From: Neurospora tetrasperma FGSC 2508
Lineage: Eukaryota > Ascomycota > Sordariomycetes > Sordariales > Sordariaceae
Reading direction: 5' to 3'
NCBI RefSeq assembly: GCF_000213175.1
Contig: NW_009799099.1
Span: 546,038-610,037 of the forward strand
DNA length: 64,000 bases
Shown: one piece after another, positions 44,531 to 55,855 of the stretch
Layout of the letters: each line of letters begins with the position of its first letter
Numbering within the stretch: the stretch's first letter is position 1
The notes under the pieces: generated by a model
Databases searched by the model: none
Seen by the model: the letters and a program-made list of their open reading frames with translations, nothing else
Told to the model about the DNA's origin: nothing
Program-made: the position numbers and the translations under genes

Positions 44531-46308
44531 TTATGCGTCCTTCATCTCGGTATCATCCTTTTCCTTCTCCTTCTCCTTCTTCTCTTCTATCTTTTCGTCC
44601 TTCTTCTCGTCCTTCTTTTCCTCCTCAGCCTCCTTGTCCTCCTTCTTATCCTCGGCCTTGTCGTCATCAGACTTCTTCTCCTCGGTCTTCTTCTCGTCCT
44701 TCTTCTCGCCGTTTGTTGTATCCTCCTTCTTCTCCTCGTCGGTGGCGGCATCCTTCTTTTCCGCCTTCTTCTCGTCGTCGTCCTTGGTCTCGGAGTCCTT
44801 GTCCTGCTCCTCCTTCTTCTCTTCGGCCTTGGTCTTGTCCTTCTCATCCTTCTTTTCATCCTTTTTCTCTGCGGCCTCGGTCTCATCCTTTTCATCCTTC
44901 TTTTCATCCTTTTTCTCTGCGGCTTCGGTCTCGTCCTGTTCATCCTTCTTCTCCTCACTTTCCTTCGCCTCAGCCTTCTCCTCACTTTCCTTGGCCTCAG
45001 CCTTATCCTCCTTCTTTTCCTCACCTTCCTCCTTAGGCTCGTCCTTTTCGGCCTTCTCTTCCTCCTCGCCTTCCTTCTTCTCACCCTCCTCCGCCTCCTC
45101 CTCCTCCTCCTCCTTCTCAGTCTTGCCCTCCTCCCCCATCTCACTCACTACCCTCTCCACCACCTTGACCGTCGCCTCGGGGCCACCGGCCTCAGCAGCT
45201 AGGACTTTGCCTTGCTTGTCCACGACAAAGACGCCGCGGGTGGTGCCCTTGGGAGCCTTCTTGAGGCCGATGGCGCCAATCAAGGCGTACGAGGGGTCGC
45301 ACAGCAAGGGGTAAGGGAGCTTCTGCTTCTCCTTGAAGGTGGTGTTGGCCTTTGGAGAGTCAGAGGATAGACCGTAAATGGAGAGGCCGGTGGCGGAGGA
45401 GAGGGCGGTGTACGAGTCGCGGAAGAGACAGACTTGCCGCGTGCCTTTTTTTTGGGTTGTCGTCATTGTTAGTTATTGGTTCTTCTCTCTCTTGTGGTGG
45501 TGGTGGTGGTGGTTTTGCGGGTTTCTTTTCTGGACGAATCCAATGATAATTGGTGCCGAGGAAATGATGGTGATTGGACAGGGAGGGGCATTGGGAACGC
45601 GTGTAAGTGGGTTATGTATAACGCCGGAGAGTTATACCGCCCGCCCGCTTAGGAAAAAAAAGATACAAGACATGGCTAACGCAGCATGCATCACAAAGGG
45701 GTGGGTGTTGGCTGGATGACGAATTGACAAATGGGAGTTGATTGAACATGAAGCCAATGAAATGAGAGGTTGCGCGGTGTGTGACGTGAGCGAATGGGAA
45801 AGCTTTCTTGAGCTATCCTATCCGAGCTCTTTGTGAAGCGCAAACATTGCAAAACTCATGTCTTTCATGATGTCAAAGTGTACAAAAGCAGCGGAGAAGT
45901 GGATAACTTACAGCCAGGAGTAGAAGCCTTGGGATAAGTAAACAACACCACACCAGCCTTGCTCTCCTCAACGAGCTTCTTCAAGCTGGTCTTGGTGCCG
46001 TCATTGGTCTCAACCTCACCGCCAAAGTTGTCCAGGTCGATGAGATCGCCGACCTTGGGGTTGCCGGCCAGAGCCGTAGCCACCTTCGCCGCGCCGTTGG
46101 CAACGGCTTCGGCAGCCGTCTGGGCAGCGGCGGTAGCGGTCTCGGTGGCGACCTCAGCGGCCTTGGAAGCGGTTTCGGCAGCCTTGGAGGCGACGTCCTC
46201 GACTTGTTCCTTGGCCTTGGCGGCGGCCTTGGTGGCTTTGGTGGCCCGCTTCTTCACCGGCGCGGGAGGCGGAGGCGGGGCCTTGCGCTTGCGAAGCTCA
46301 ACGGGCAT
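44531..46308 (-). CDS. PrxQ/BCP-type thiol peroxidase (Dot5-like) with long KEKE tail
   Basis: A thioredoxin-dependent peroxidase of the bacterioferritin-comigratory/PrxQ family; yeast Dot5 is the nuclear member. Exons 46308-45912 and 45444-44531 give 436 residues. The first 80 are basic and then Ala/Lys/Glu-helical. The catalytic core (about 82-235) starts at KVGDLIDLDNFGG and has YPKASTPGC with peroxidatic Cys133 and resolving Cys138 (C-x4-C), then LFRDSYTAL and LLCDPSYALIGAIG. Residues 236-436 are almost only Lys, Glu, Asp, Ala and Ser, with internal duplications such as DETEAAEKKDEKK. The 467-base intron splits the Cys133 codon; its acceptor follows eight A residues, but a CTAAC branch point lies 20-25 bases upstream. 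Confidence 0.88.
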
Positions 46309-47568
46309 GGTGACGGTTGTCTTTGTGGAGTTTGCGCGGGTGAAGGTTGGAAATGGGAGCTTACACGCGCGTGTAAGAGAAAGGGGACAAATAGCTGTAG
46401 AGAGCTGATGGTTGTGTAAGTGGTGCGGTCGCCGGATGTATGCGACCAAGATACGGTTGAGAGTTGATGAGAGAATGGTGAAAGAAGGTGAGATGAATGG
46501 GAGAGAGAATAAAGAGAAAAGGAAGAAAAGATGGAAGAAAAGAGGTGTCGTTGTAAACAGGACAGGACGTTGAAGGTGGTTGCGCAAAGCTCCGACCAAT
46601 CAGGAAGCACACGCGGTGAAGCTCGAGCGAGGAGCGGGCTCGAGAGCAGAGGAGCAGACGGGAGGCACTTCGGTTGGCAGTGTGCCTGTCTGTGTCTGTA
46701 CCTGCACCTGTACTGTCTCTAGTCGCTCTGTGGGCACAAAAGAGAAGAGAGCATAGAAACAGGAAAAGAGGGTCTGGATGGAGGATGATCGCGTAACACG
46801 TCTAGCTAGGGGTGACTTGAGACACCGGGATAGTCTAAGTTGGCTGGCAGGTATAGCTCCAACAGCTGGGGTATAGCATCCAGTGAGTACATGGAACTCG
46901 GATGCCACACTGACATAACGGATGGCGTACGTACAGTTCCCGTCGTTATTTGCACACTCTGGGGCAACGTATGGTGGGTGAGTGGATTACTAAGTTGGGG
47001 TTCCTCTCTCTGGAGATAGAACATACATTATCAGTTCTCTTGTGTAGTGTAATTACATCTCGTACCCTTTAAACTTTACAGTCTAGTCAACGTGTTGTGT
47101 ACAGCATTTGATGAGGCAAGGCTCTCATCTCAGCACTCCCAAATCCTTAGGTCATGTGGACTGACGCCATGTCGTAACCCGCAAAGGGAAGAGTGGGAGG
47201 GGCCAGGAAAGGGGAGCCGAACTGGATCCGGGGTCCCGAACTTGTTCTCGTGCTTCTCTTCTCTTTTCTGGAACGACGCGGCCGGCGGCAGTGTGGATGT
47301 TGTTGGTGGATGCCGTTCGTTGAACCAGAGACAGACAAGACACAAAGAATGGCCCGTGCGTCCCTGGACCAACGTCAACGTTGTCGCACATCAGGATGAC
47401 AGCCGCCAGAGCTGTTCCTGTCACCTGCCTGTCAGCCCAAGCTCCCGTTTGGCAACTCGAGAGAGCATCACGAACTCCATCATCCTTGGTGGTTCCCGTC
47501 CCTCGGAATCCACACCTCGTCGTCGTTCACTTACACCACGATAACAAACGGGTTCTACAGCCGCCACC
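46309..47568. other. Divergent promoter region of the peroxidase and complex I genes
   Basis: The left 300 bases are pyrimidine-rich leader on the minus strand. No additional gene or clear element is seen. Confidence 0.45.
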
Positions 47569-48439
47569 ATGGCTTCCAAAGTCGTCACCGGCGTGGTCAA
47601 GACCACCGCAGGCGGCGTTGTGCCCGTCAGCCAGGTGAGTCCTCCAATTTCGCAATTCCAATCGCATTTTCACAATCAACACACCTTCCACTTTGAGAGG
47701 TTGCGCTACGATATCCAAAGTCCCCGACCCGACTCATGTCCCTACAGTAACCTACCTACCTAACCCCCCGTCTCCACTAGTAGTGATAGTTACATACCAC
47801 TAACACCTACCCTTTGCCCACCCCCTCCAGAAATACACTGTCCAATCCGTCGGCGTCTGGGAGCGCATCCGCCGCGCCTTCGCTATCGACCCTAACCGCT
47901 CCAACGGCGTTCCCTTGGTCCCCTACAACCGCAATCCGTCCCCCGGCTCTCTCGACCCCTTGGCCTACGATGATCCCGTCACCATTCCGGCCGGCGACAT
48001 CGCCGACAACCCGTACTGGAAGCGCGACGCTCGGCGCAACTACCCGCGCCTGAGCGTGGTGGGCCAGGCCGAGGCTGTTGCCTTGCTCAGTGTTGGCAGC
48101 GCGAGCCACCCCCGTGTCGAGCTGGTGGGCGAGAACGGGAGCAAGCAGCTGGTTGCGGCGCAGGAGGCTGGCAAGACGGGTGGTTTGGCCAAGTACTTTG
48201 AGGGAACCGGTGTGGAGGCTGGTAAGCTTGTGTTGGCGGAGACGGGAGGTCTGCCGCCGTTGCCCAGTGGTGAGAAGCTGGGGGAGGGCGGCAAGTGGGA
48301 TGTTTACAAGTATCAGTTGGCTGAGGAGCCTTCTTATTCTGAGGCGTGAGTATCTTTTTCCTGGAAAAGTGTGTTTGGATTGGAAGAGGAACGGTGCTAA
48401 CTCTGGTGATATAGCTATCCTTGCAGGTCGTTCTCTTAA
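47569..48439 (+). CDS. nuo21.3a: NADH:ubiquinone oxidoreductase 21.3 kDa subunit (complex I)
   Basis: An accessory subunit of mitochondrial respiratory complex I found in fungi. Three exons, 47569-47634, 47831-48345 and 48415-48439, give 201 residues and about 21 kDa. The last exon has only eight codons plus stop (YPCRSFS end). The start MASKVVTGVVKTTAGGVVPVSQKYTVQS, the WERIRRAFAIDPNRS segment and the PYWKRDARRNYPRLSVV segment match the N. crassa 21.3 kDa subunit as I remember it. It has no long membrane helix. The ATG context (CCACCATGG) is optimal. Confidence 0.93.
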
Positions 48440-48901
48440 GTGGAAGAAGAGTGAGATGAGCTTGTGAGCAGGACACATGGGCTAAAAGGGACCACAGAAC
48501 CTTTGATGGAGGGATAACTACAGACAGAACAAGAGCACAGAGACCAGATACGTTCGGGCTGGTGTACATAGCAGGCAAGCAGGCAAGCAAGCGGTAGACG
48601 GAACGTATAGACTTTGCTTAGATTATGGCATTCGACGTCCAAAGGGGAATACGGTTTTTGAGAGTAACTGACGTTTGGGCCATGACCCAAATATGAGATT
48701 TGGCATATCTGACCCTCCAGCACTTTGTATTCTGCCCCGATTTGATATTTCCCATCCTCAGAACTTCCACGTCTATGGCCCCAAGTCCCGACACCACATC
48801 CTCAGCATCTCAAACCTTTCTCTTCCCCCTATATGGCCTCATTCGCCTCCCAGTTCCTTATTCCCCCCCCTGCCTACCAAAAACCCAGCTCAATCATTAT
48901 T
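48440..48901. other. Convergent 3' region of the complex I gene and LTO1
   Basis: Only 3' flanking sequence is seen, with GGCAAGCA repeats near 48573-48593. Confidence 0.5.
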
Positions 48902-49000
48902 CTAAACCTCATTCCCAATCCTCCCCAAATCCACACCCGCAATCGGCGTCCCCGTTCCTGCTCCAGCCCCAGTCCCAGAACTCTCACCAGGCCCCCCAAC

Positions 49001-49033
<33 letters not shown>

Positions 49034-49747
49034 AGGATTCGGATTCGCCTTCTTCCTCTCCGACGACACCACCTCCCCCACCATCCTCTCCACAATCTTG
49101 GCTTTTCCCTGCGCCCTCTTCAGTCGATCATCAAAATCATTCACTGCCTCGTCCGTGTTTTCTTTCGCTAGCGTGTCGGTCTCGACCAGCGCAAAGAGGG
49201 TAGTGATGTGTTTTTCTAGACGGGCGTGGTTTGGCAAGAGGCGTAGCTCTTCTTTCTTTTCTTTCCTTTCGGGTTTGTTGATGTTGGGGCCCAGGGTGAG
49301 GTTTTCTAGGGTATCTTCTATTTTTTGACGTTCACTCTGGCTCTGACTCTGACTCTGACTCTGACTCTGCTCCTCCTGGCTCGGACTCTGCTCCTCCTGA
49401 CTCAAACTCTGACTTAAACTGTGAGGAGGTTGTTCTTGTTGTCGACCGGCTCGCGGTGACTGTTGCTGCTGAAGGAGGAGATGATGACGGCGTACGTCCT
49501 GCTTGGACGGTAACCGATTCGCCCAGACAATGGCTCGGCCATGCAACCGGCCGCTCTGGACAAACTTCTGGAACCCCTTTTCCAAGCCGAGCTGGCGGCC
49601 TTCGGTGCGGCCGGCCTTGGCGCCGTCGGAGACGCCTTGGGCGTAGCCTTGTTGGTAGAAATCTTCTTCGAGGTTGAGGAGGGAGTTTTCAAAGTCGAAG
49701 GGGTCATCGACGGTTGCTGGTGGTTGGCGGGTGTGGGATGCTGACAT
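48902..49747 (-). CDS. LTO1: LTO1/ORAOV1-type protein (Yae1 partner, cytosolic Fe-S transfer)
   Basis: In yeast, Lto1 with Yae1 links the cytosolic iron-sulfur targeting complex to the ABC protein Rli1. This single-exon frame gives 281 residues from the ATG at 49747. The conserved part is short: DPFDFENSLLNLEEDFYQQGY and a run of seven glycines exactly four apart, G34 to G58 (the deca-GX3 motif), then FVQSGRLHGRAIVW. The remaining 200 residues are unusual for the family: a Gln/Ser-rich stretch with SQ dipeptides, a charged helix, and polyalanine encoded by a GCC microsatellite. It lacks the usual C-terminal tryptophan seen in many Lto1 proteins and ends GNEV. Confidence 0.82.
49003..49031 (+). 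repeat. (CCG)n microsatellite in LTO1
   Basis: About nine CCG units on the plus strand encode polyalanine in the LTO1 tail on the minus strand. Confidence 0.9.
49341..49369 (+). repeat. CTCTGA hexamer repeat in LTO1
   Basis: Near-perfect CTCTGA units encode Ser-Gln dipeptides on the minus strand in the LTO1 low-complexity region. Confidence 0.9.
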
Positions 49748-50291
49748 TTTTGATGAATGGGTGTTGATATGTGTGGTTTGATTTGTATGTGGTAGGTGAT
49801 ACTGAGTTCGTAGATGCGGTATACACACGCGTTTGACTGAGAAGCTTTTAACTGCAGTGGTTGGTTGATGTATGAATGGTTGTTGACGATATGGTGATGA
49901 AGGAACAATGAGAAGTTTTAGTGGGGTTGAATGAGAATGGTGGGGCGAAATTTGGTAACTCTGGCTTTGTAAGCTGTGGTCTGTGAGAAGTCCGACCGAG
50001 ATATGGAAGACATGATTTCACCTGGAAAGGACCTCAACGTGTTGATTGCTTTCACTGTCAAGTCAAGTTCGAATCAGATATTTGTCATTCTGTTTTCATT
50101 GCTTTGATACAACTGTGCGTGAGTTCTTGAGTACTGATCACCAGTAGCTACCAAATGTAGTTGCAAGTAAACAAACCCCTAATCACCAACGGAAGTTTCC
50201 CAAAAACGCTCCAAACGCCATGTCCCCATATGCCATTCGCTTTTGAGACAAACAAAACAGACTTCCAACCACTCACTATCATTTCTACCCA
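49748..50291. other. Gap between LTO1 and PRP2
   Basis: This is the LTO1 promoter side and the PRP2 3' flank. No gene is seen. Confidence 0.5.
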
Positions 50292-53045
50292 TCAGTATTT
50301 CCTCTCCTTAGGCAACTTTTTGACCGTCATACTCTCCACATCCTTAGCATCATAATAATGCCCACCAAACTCCGTCAACCACTTCGGGTCAATCGGAATC
50401 ACACTCCTCACAAACTCCTTCGTCGTCACCACCAGCTCATGATAAATGATAACCTTTGGTGGTGGGTCCATCCCCTTGACCACCGAGCTCGGGTGTACAT
50501 ACACCGTCATGTTATTCTTCAGCGTCCTGTATCCATCTCCGCCTCGATTTAGCCTGGCGGCATTGAGGAAGAAGGCTGCTGTGAGCGCCCGTAGGATGGG
50601 CTGCATGTTGGAGACTCCGCCACAGGTAGATGTGGACCCTTCCAAGACGCGATCGCACAGCTTGGCGAGCTGGTCGCGCACGTCACGAGCGCGGGTGAGC
50701 GAACGCTGGGTGAGGAAGTTCTCCTTGGCCCAGATGGGGGAGTAATCGGCGTCGACCCACTGGTTGTAGACATTCAAGAGCGTCAAGTGGTCGCCGCCGT
50801 CCTTGACAGTGAAGCGGGCGCGCGCGCTATCGGCGTGCACCTTCTTGTCCTTGGGGCGGAAGAACAGAGTGGCTACTTCGCCGAGCATGGACACAATGGT
50901 GAGCATCTCGTCGACGCAGCCCTCGGCCGTGGCAGCGATGAGCGCCTTGGCTAGCATCGGTTCGGCGGGGAATTCGCCCATTTGCCGGCCGACGCGGGTA
51001 AGTTGGCCGGCGGAGTTGAGGGCTCCCAAGGCGTAGAGCATGTTGAGGGACTTGATGAGGAGTTCGGTTGGTGGGGGGTCAAGGAAGTCAAAACTCAAAA
51101 GATCTTCGATACCGAGCGCTTTGAGTTGGAGGACAACGCTCGATAACGAAGTTCGTTGGATTTCGGGTGTCGGTGACTCGTCCATTTCAGAGAGGTAAGC
51201 AAATTTGGTATACAGACGGAAGCATTTTCCTGGACGGACACGACCGGCACGACCCATACGCTGGTTCGCAGCCGCTCGTGAGCACGGCACAACGGCGAGC
51301 GTGGACTGCCCTGTTGTGCCGACGGGACTGAAGGTGTTCTCCTTGACGTAGCCGCAGTCGATGACATAGACGATACCGTCAATGGTAAGGGATGTTTCAG
51401 CAATGTTGGTCGAGAAGACCACCTTTCTAGCCCCTGGTGGTGTCGGCTCAAAGATCTTGGCCTGAAGCTCCGAGGGCATGTTGGCGTAGATGGGTAGAGG
51501 TATAATTTCGGGTACTCGACCCCCCAGTTTCTTTTTGATCTCTTCTACTCGCTCGCACGCCTTGTCAATCTCCTCTTGACCAGTGAGGAACACTAGGATA
51601 CCGCCCTCTGGCTGTGTAGCATGGATCTGGAACACTGTCACCAAACTGGCTTCTAGGTAGTTACTCTCTGGTGCTGAAGTGTAGTATACGTCGACCGGAT
51701 GGACACGACCGGGCACGTTGAAGATGGGCGCATCATCAAAGTACGTGCTGAACTTCTCGGCGTTAAGTGTCGCAGAAGAAATGATGAGCTTCAAATCCGG
51801 CCTCGCCCTAGTGAGATCCTTGATGAGAGCTAGTAGAATATCGGTATGGACTGTTCTCTCGTGGGCTTCGTCGATCATGATGGCCGAGTAACCCTCCAGT
51901 GTTGGCGACGTAACCATTTCTCTCAGAAGCATACCATCCGTCATATATTTGAGAATGGTCTTGTCGCTTGTACAGTCCTCGAAACGGATCGAGTAACCGA
52001 CTTCCCTTCCAACCTTGACTCCCATTTCATCAGCCACACGAGCGGCAACACTCATGGCAGCAACACGACGCGGCTGGGTGCAGGCAACCTTCATGCCGCC
52101 CTCAGTATATCCAGCCTCGTGGAGATATTGGGGGATTTGTGTTGTCTTTCCCGAACCAGTCTCACCAACAAGAATAAGAACCTGGTACTCCTTGATGGCA
52201 TCCAGAAAAGCATCTCGGTAAGCATAGACGGGAAGACTCTTGCGCACTTCTTGTATCGACTTGGCCGCTCTCTCGGCCGCCTCGATCTTCTCCTTCAAGA
52301 TCCTCTGCTCCGGCGTTAGGCCGTCGGTGGGTTGTATAAACTTGGCCGCAGCATCACGGACAAAGTTGATGGCATCCTCGTCCAGCAAGAAGTCGTATTC
52401 TCCCCCATCTTCGCGCTCGCCGCGCGATGCGATTTGCGCCTTGGCCTTGACGGTCTGCTCGCGCTCCCACTCGTCGTATTCGGTAACCATCTTTTCGTTA
52501 CCATACTCGTCTCTCTCGACATGGCGTTGGTATAGAGCCTCCTCTTTCTTCTTGGTGTCGGTGCCATATTGGTCCGGTAGGCGATAGCCGTCTTGGTAGT
52601 CGTCAATGCGTGCTCGCTCCTCGGCCAGGCGCAGAATTTCCCGGTTTCTCGCAAATTCGGCCTTTTCCTTTTCAGACAGACGAACACCGGATCGCAACTC
52701 GGCAGTTTCCTCAGCGACTTGTTTTCGTAGGAGGGCAAGCTTCTCGGCCTCTCTCTTCTTCAGGTAGTCGTATCGGGACTTGAGTCTGAGATCTGACATC
52801 TTGGGGTCTTCGCGATCGCGTCTCGAGTCTGATCGGCTGTCGTCCTTGCGTGGTGATCGCGAGCGGGACCGGCGTCGGGTAGAGTCGCTGTCATCGGGTC
52901 GCCTACTCTTGTGTCGGCGCGGCGACCTGGATCGATCGCGTTTCCTGTCCCTTTTGCTGTCTCTGTCTCGGTCTTTCCTGTCGCTCTTGGATGGAGCAGC
53001 AGGCTCATCGTCCATGGGGACGAAGGCATATCGTTTTGACGCCAT
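50292..53045 (-). CDS. PRP2: Pre-mRNA-splicing DEAH-box ATPase PRP2 (DHX16/Cdc28)
   Basis: The spliceosomal DEAH helicase that remodels the activated spliceosome before the first splicing step. It is a single exon of 917 residues. The N-terminus is an Arg/Ser/Asp-rich region (about 18-85), followed by a charged helical part with KKREAEKLALLRKQ. The RecA core shows GETGSGKTT (294-302), TQPRRVAAM, DEAHER (392-397), SAT, LVFLTGQEEID, FSTNIAETSLTIDG and QRMGRAGRVRPG. The winged-helix, ratchet and OB-fold regions follow to a basic C-terminus. Length and N-terminal layout fit Prp2/Cdc28/DHX16 rather than Prp16, Prp22 or Prp43. It is divergent from SCJ1. Confidence 0.95.
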   Translation of the reverse strand: MASKRYAFVPMDDEPAAPSKSDRKDRDRDSKRDRKRDRSRSPRRHKSRRPDDSDSTRRRSRSRSPRKDDSRSDSRRDREDPKMSDLRLKSRYDYLKKREAEKLALLRKQVAEETAELRSGVRLSEKEKAEFARNREILRLAEERARIDDYQDGYRLPDQYGTDTKKKEEALYQRHVERDEYGNEKMVTEYDEWEREQTVKAKAQIASRGEREDGGEYDFLLDEDAINFVRDAAAKFIQPTDGLTPEQRILKEKIEAAERAAKSIQEVRKSLPVYAYRDAFLDAIKEYQVLILVGETGSGKTTQIPQYLHEAGYTEGGMKVACTQPRRVAAMSVAARVADEMGVKVGREVGYSIRFEDCTSDKTILKYMTDGMLLREMVTSPTLEGYSAIMIDEAHERTVHTDILLALIKDLTRARPDLKLIISSATLNAEKFSTYFDDAPIFNVPGRVHPVDVYYTSAPESNYLEASLVTVFQIHATQPEGGILVFLTGQEEIDKACERVEEIKKKLGGRVPEIIPLPIYANMPSELQAKIFEPTPPGARKVVFSTNIAETSLTIDGIVYVIDCGYVKENTFSPVGTTGQSTLAVVPCSRAAANQRMGRAGRVRPGKCFRLYTKFAYLSEMDESPTPEIQRTSLSSVVLQLKALGIEDLLSFDFLDPPPTELLIKSLNMLYALGALNSAGQLTRVGRQMGEFPAEPMLAKALIAATAEGCVDEMLTIVSMLGEVATLFFRPKDKKVHADSARARFTVKDGGDHLTLLNVYNQWVDADYSPIWAKENFLTQRSLTRARDVRDQLAKLCDRVLEGSTSTCGGVSNMQPILRALTAAFFLNAARLNRGGDGYRTLKNNMTVYVHPSSVVKGMDPPPKVIIYHELVVTTKEFVRSVIPIDPKWLTEFGGHYYDAKDVESMTVKKLPKERKY

Positions 53046-53612
53046 TGGTGTGGTGTATTTGTTCGACCAACTGCGACAGTGACTCTGTGTTTGTTGACCA
53101 GATTTGGTTGGTGATGCCCTGCCTGGGATGGGAGGCGAACATGGAAACTGAGAACCTTCAGTTGGACGAAGGCATCACTGAACTGTCGACAGTAGGTAAC
53201 CAACTGAAGCACTGAAATCCTTATCTTATCGACCTGCTGCACTGTCTCGTCCCGCTACGTTCAGCTTGCCCCGGGGGGTTACACTAGGCATGTGCTTGAG
53301 CTTCAGCGACCAGGGGTTCGGTGATTCCTTCCGTCCAATCAGCTAACATGCTTTGGTAGCGACCAGGTGGCATTATCTGGTGCTGGACTGTTTATCGCCA
53401 AATGTATAAGTGGAATCTTCCATACTTCCAGGTACCTTTTCGGCCTCGACAACCTAATTCCCCCATCGTGACACTTTTCGCAGTCACCACGTCGGTCACT
53501 GACGTGGAATGCCCTCGACACTCTAGTGTAATTCTAGTCGTTCTTTACCTTAATCTTTCTCATCATTGATTAATCTATCTTGTTCAGGAAGCACACAGCA
53601 ACAGAGATCACC
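53046..53612. other. Divergent promoter region of PRP2 and SCJ1
   Basis: No open frame with coding character is seen in this 567-base gap. Confidence 0.5.
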
Positions 53613-54969
53613 ATGTGGTTCAAAAAGGGAGCCTTGCTGGCTCTCTTAACACTTGCGCAGTTTGCACTTGGTGTTGAGGACTACTACAAGGTTCTTGGCC
53701 TCGACAAGCAGGCCTCGGACAAGCAAATCAAGTCGGCCTACCGCCAATTGTCCAAGAAATACCATCCCGACAAGAACCCGTACGTTCTCTATCTATCTCT
53801 GCCTCTCTACCCTCCCCCTTCCCGATGGTCACCCACTAACGCTCACTTCCAACAGAGGCGACTCAACAGCCCACGACAAGTTCGTCGAAGTCTCAGAAGC
53901 CTACGAAGCCCTCATCGACCCCGAATCCCGCAAGATCTACGACCAATATGGTTACGACGGCCTCAAGCAGCGCAAGCAAGGCGGCGGCCAACATCACGAC
54001 CCCTTTGATCTTTTCTCCCGCTTCTTTGGTGGCGGCGGTCACTTTGGCAACCAGCCCGGCCAGCGACGCGGTCCCAACGTCGAGCTCAAAGTGGGCATCC
54101 CCCTCGTCGATTTCTACAACGGGCATACTACCGAGTTTCTATGGGAAAAGCAACAGATCTGCGAGGAGTGCGAGGGCACGGGAGCGGCGGATAAACATGT
54201 CGATACCTGCGACGCCTGTGGTGGCCACGGCATTCGCATCGTTAGACACCAACTGGCGCCGGGTATGATCCAGCAAATGCAGATGCAGTGCGACAAGTGC
54301 GGCGGAAAGGGCAAGAGCATAAAGCACAAGTGCCCCGTGTGCCAGGGAACGAGGGTAATACGCAAGTTGGCGACGGTTGAAGTGAAGGTTGAGCGTGGTA
54401 TGGCCGAAGGGTCAAGGATCGTATACGAGAACGAGGCGGACGAGAGCCCGGATCATGTTGCCGGTGATTTGATCGTTACCGTCGTGGAGAAGGAGCCAAG
54501 TCCAAACCCTGAGGAAAACAACCCGAATCACCTCGACGGTATCTACTTTAGGAGGAAGGGTGACGACTTGTTCTGGAAAGAGATTATCAGCCTCCGGGAG
54601 GCGTGGATGGGTGACTGGACAAGAAACGTTACACATCTGGATGGACATGTGGTTAGGCTGGGAAGGAAACAAGGCGAGGTGGTACAGCCTGGTCAGGTCG
54701 ATACGATACCAGGCGAGGGTATGCCCAAGTGGCATGAGCATGGAGACAGCGTTTACCACCAGACGGAATACGGAAACCTCTACGTCGAGTATGCAGTGGT
54801 GCTGCCAGACCAGATGGAAAGCGATATGGAGAAGGAGTTCCGGGCGTTATTTGAGAAGTGGAGGGGGAAGATTGGCGTTGACCTACACAAGGACAGCGGA
54901 CGGCCTGATCAGCCAGTGATGCATGACCATGATCATGATCATGAGGGGCACGAGCATGAGGAGTTATAG
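53613..54969 (+). CDS. SCJ1: ER-lumenal DnaJ co-chaperone (SCJ1)
   Basis: A class I Hsp40 that stimulates BiP/Kar2 in the endoplasmic reticulum. Exons 53613-53779 and 53856-54969 give 426 residues. The signal peptide spans about 1-20. The J domain starts at EDYYKVLGL and carries HPD at 51-53; the intron lies just after it. A Gly/Phe segment ([10 protein letters not shown]) is followed by four zinc repeats: [24 protein letters not shown] and CPVCQGTR, the last with Arg in place of the final Gly. Two C-terminal substrate domains follow. The end is [11 protein letters not shown] plus HEEL, an HDEL-type ER retrieval signal. Confidence 0.94.
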
Positions 54970-55855
54970 AGCAGGCGGCTTGATTTTATATAGGATTTAT
55001 GTACCGACTATATGATACACGTTAATAGAGATCTAATGCCATTGGGTTTCGACTTGAGCATGTCTCGGTGAATATTTGAGGATCTGAAAAATCCAACAAC
55101 CTTTTCGTGATGACTTCAACAACCCAAATGATGCACATACTTACTACCTTTGTCTGCAAAATCCTCAATCGATGGGACAAGTTGATGAAAGCCATCATGT
55201 GCTTACATAGTAAACACAGTGGCTCTGAGCCTGTAACGAGAATATCTGGCTGAGAACCGAACCACTTTCTACTTTTGCTGGCATGATGTTGGGTACATAT
55301 CAGATCACCACTCGATGAACCACCGAGACGACAACCAACTGTTTGGATATTTCAGGGGTATGGCAGCTCAGGGGGGCACAGCAACTGCAGCCCGGGAGCT
55401 TGGGCCATTCTCGTCCGTACCTCCATCCACGGGGGCGAATTGTCAATTGTGTGGGACAGCGGTGAACCACTGGACTGTCCACTGTTCGTCCACTGTCAAA
55501 CTACCCCTGGATGCCCACCGTTCGCCAAGACGCTCCAGGCTTGGTTGCCACTGCCTGCAGTGCGTGGAGGTGGTGTCCAGGTGGATCCCCCGCGTGTACA
55601 AGTAAACAGACAGATAAGGAGATCGGGACGAGAGTGGGCGTTGGCAGCGTGGTGCTACTGAAGAAAGTGGTTCGAGTTGGACCCTGAATTTCCAATTTCA
55701 CCATCCTTCTCTCTCCTACACCTTCTTTTCCACATCTTTTTTTTTTTTTTTTGGAAAAGCTGGACCTGTCTGTCTTGTGGGAACTTCATACACGAATATC
55801 TTTCCCTCCCCACGAGTTCCGAAGGAAGCTATACAACCGACAACATATCTCGGTC
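54970..55855. other. Gap between SCJ1 and the desaturase gene
   Basis: The stretch holds SCJ1 3' flank and the desaturase promoter. A T-run of about 14 bases at 55739-55752 lies roughly 100 bases before the desaturase ATG. No gene is supported. Confidence 0.5.

Noticed and set aside
44492-45202. Leucine-rich, membrane-protein-like plus-strand frame of 236 codons
   Set aside because: It is the antisense image of the Lys/Glu-rich peroxidase tail, whose AAG and GAG codons read as CTT and CTC on the other strand.
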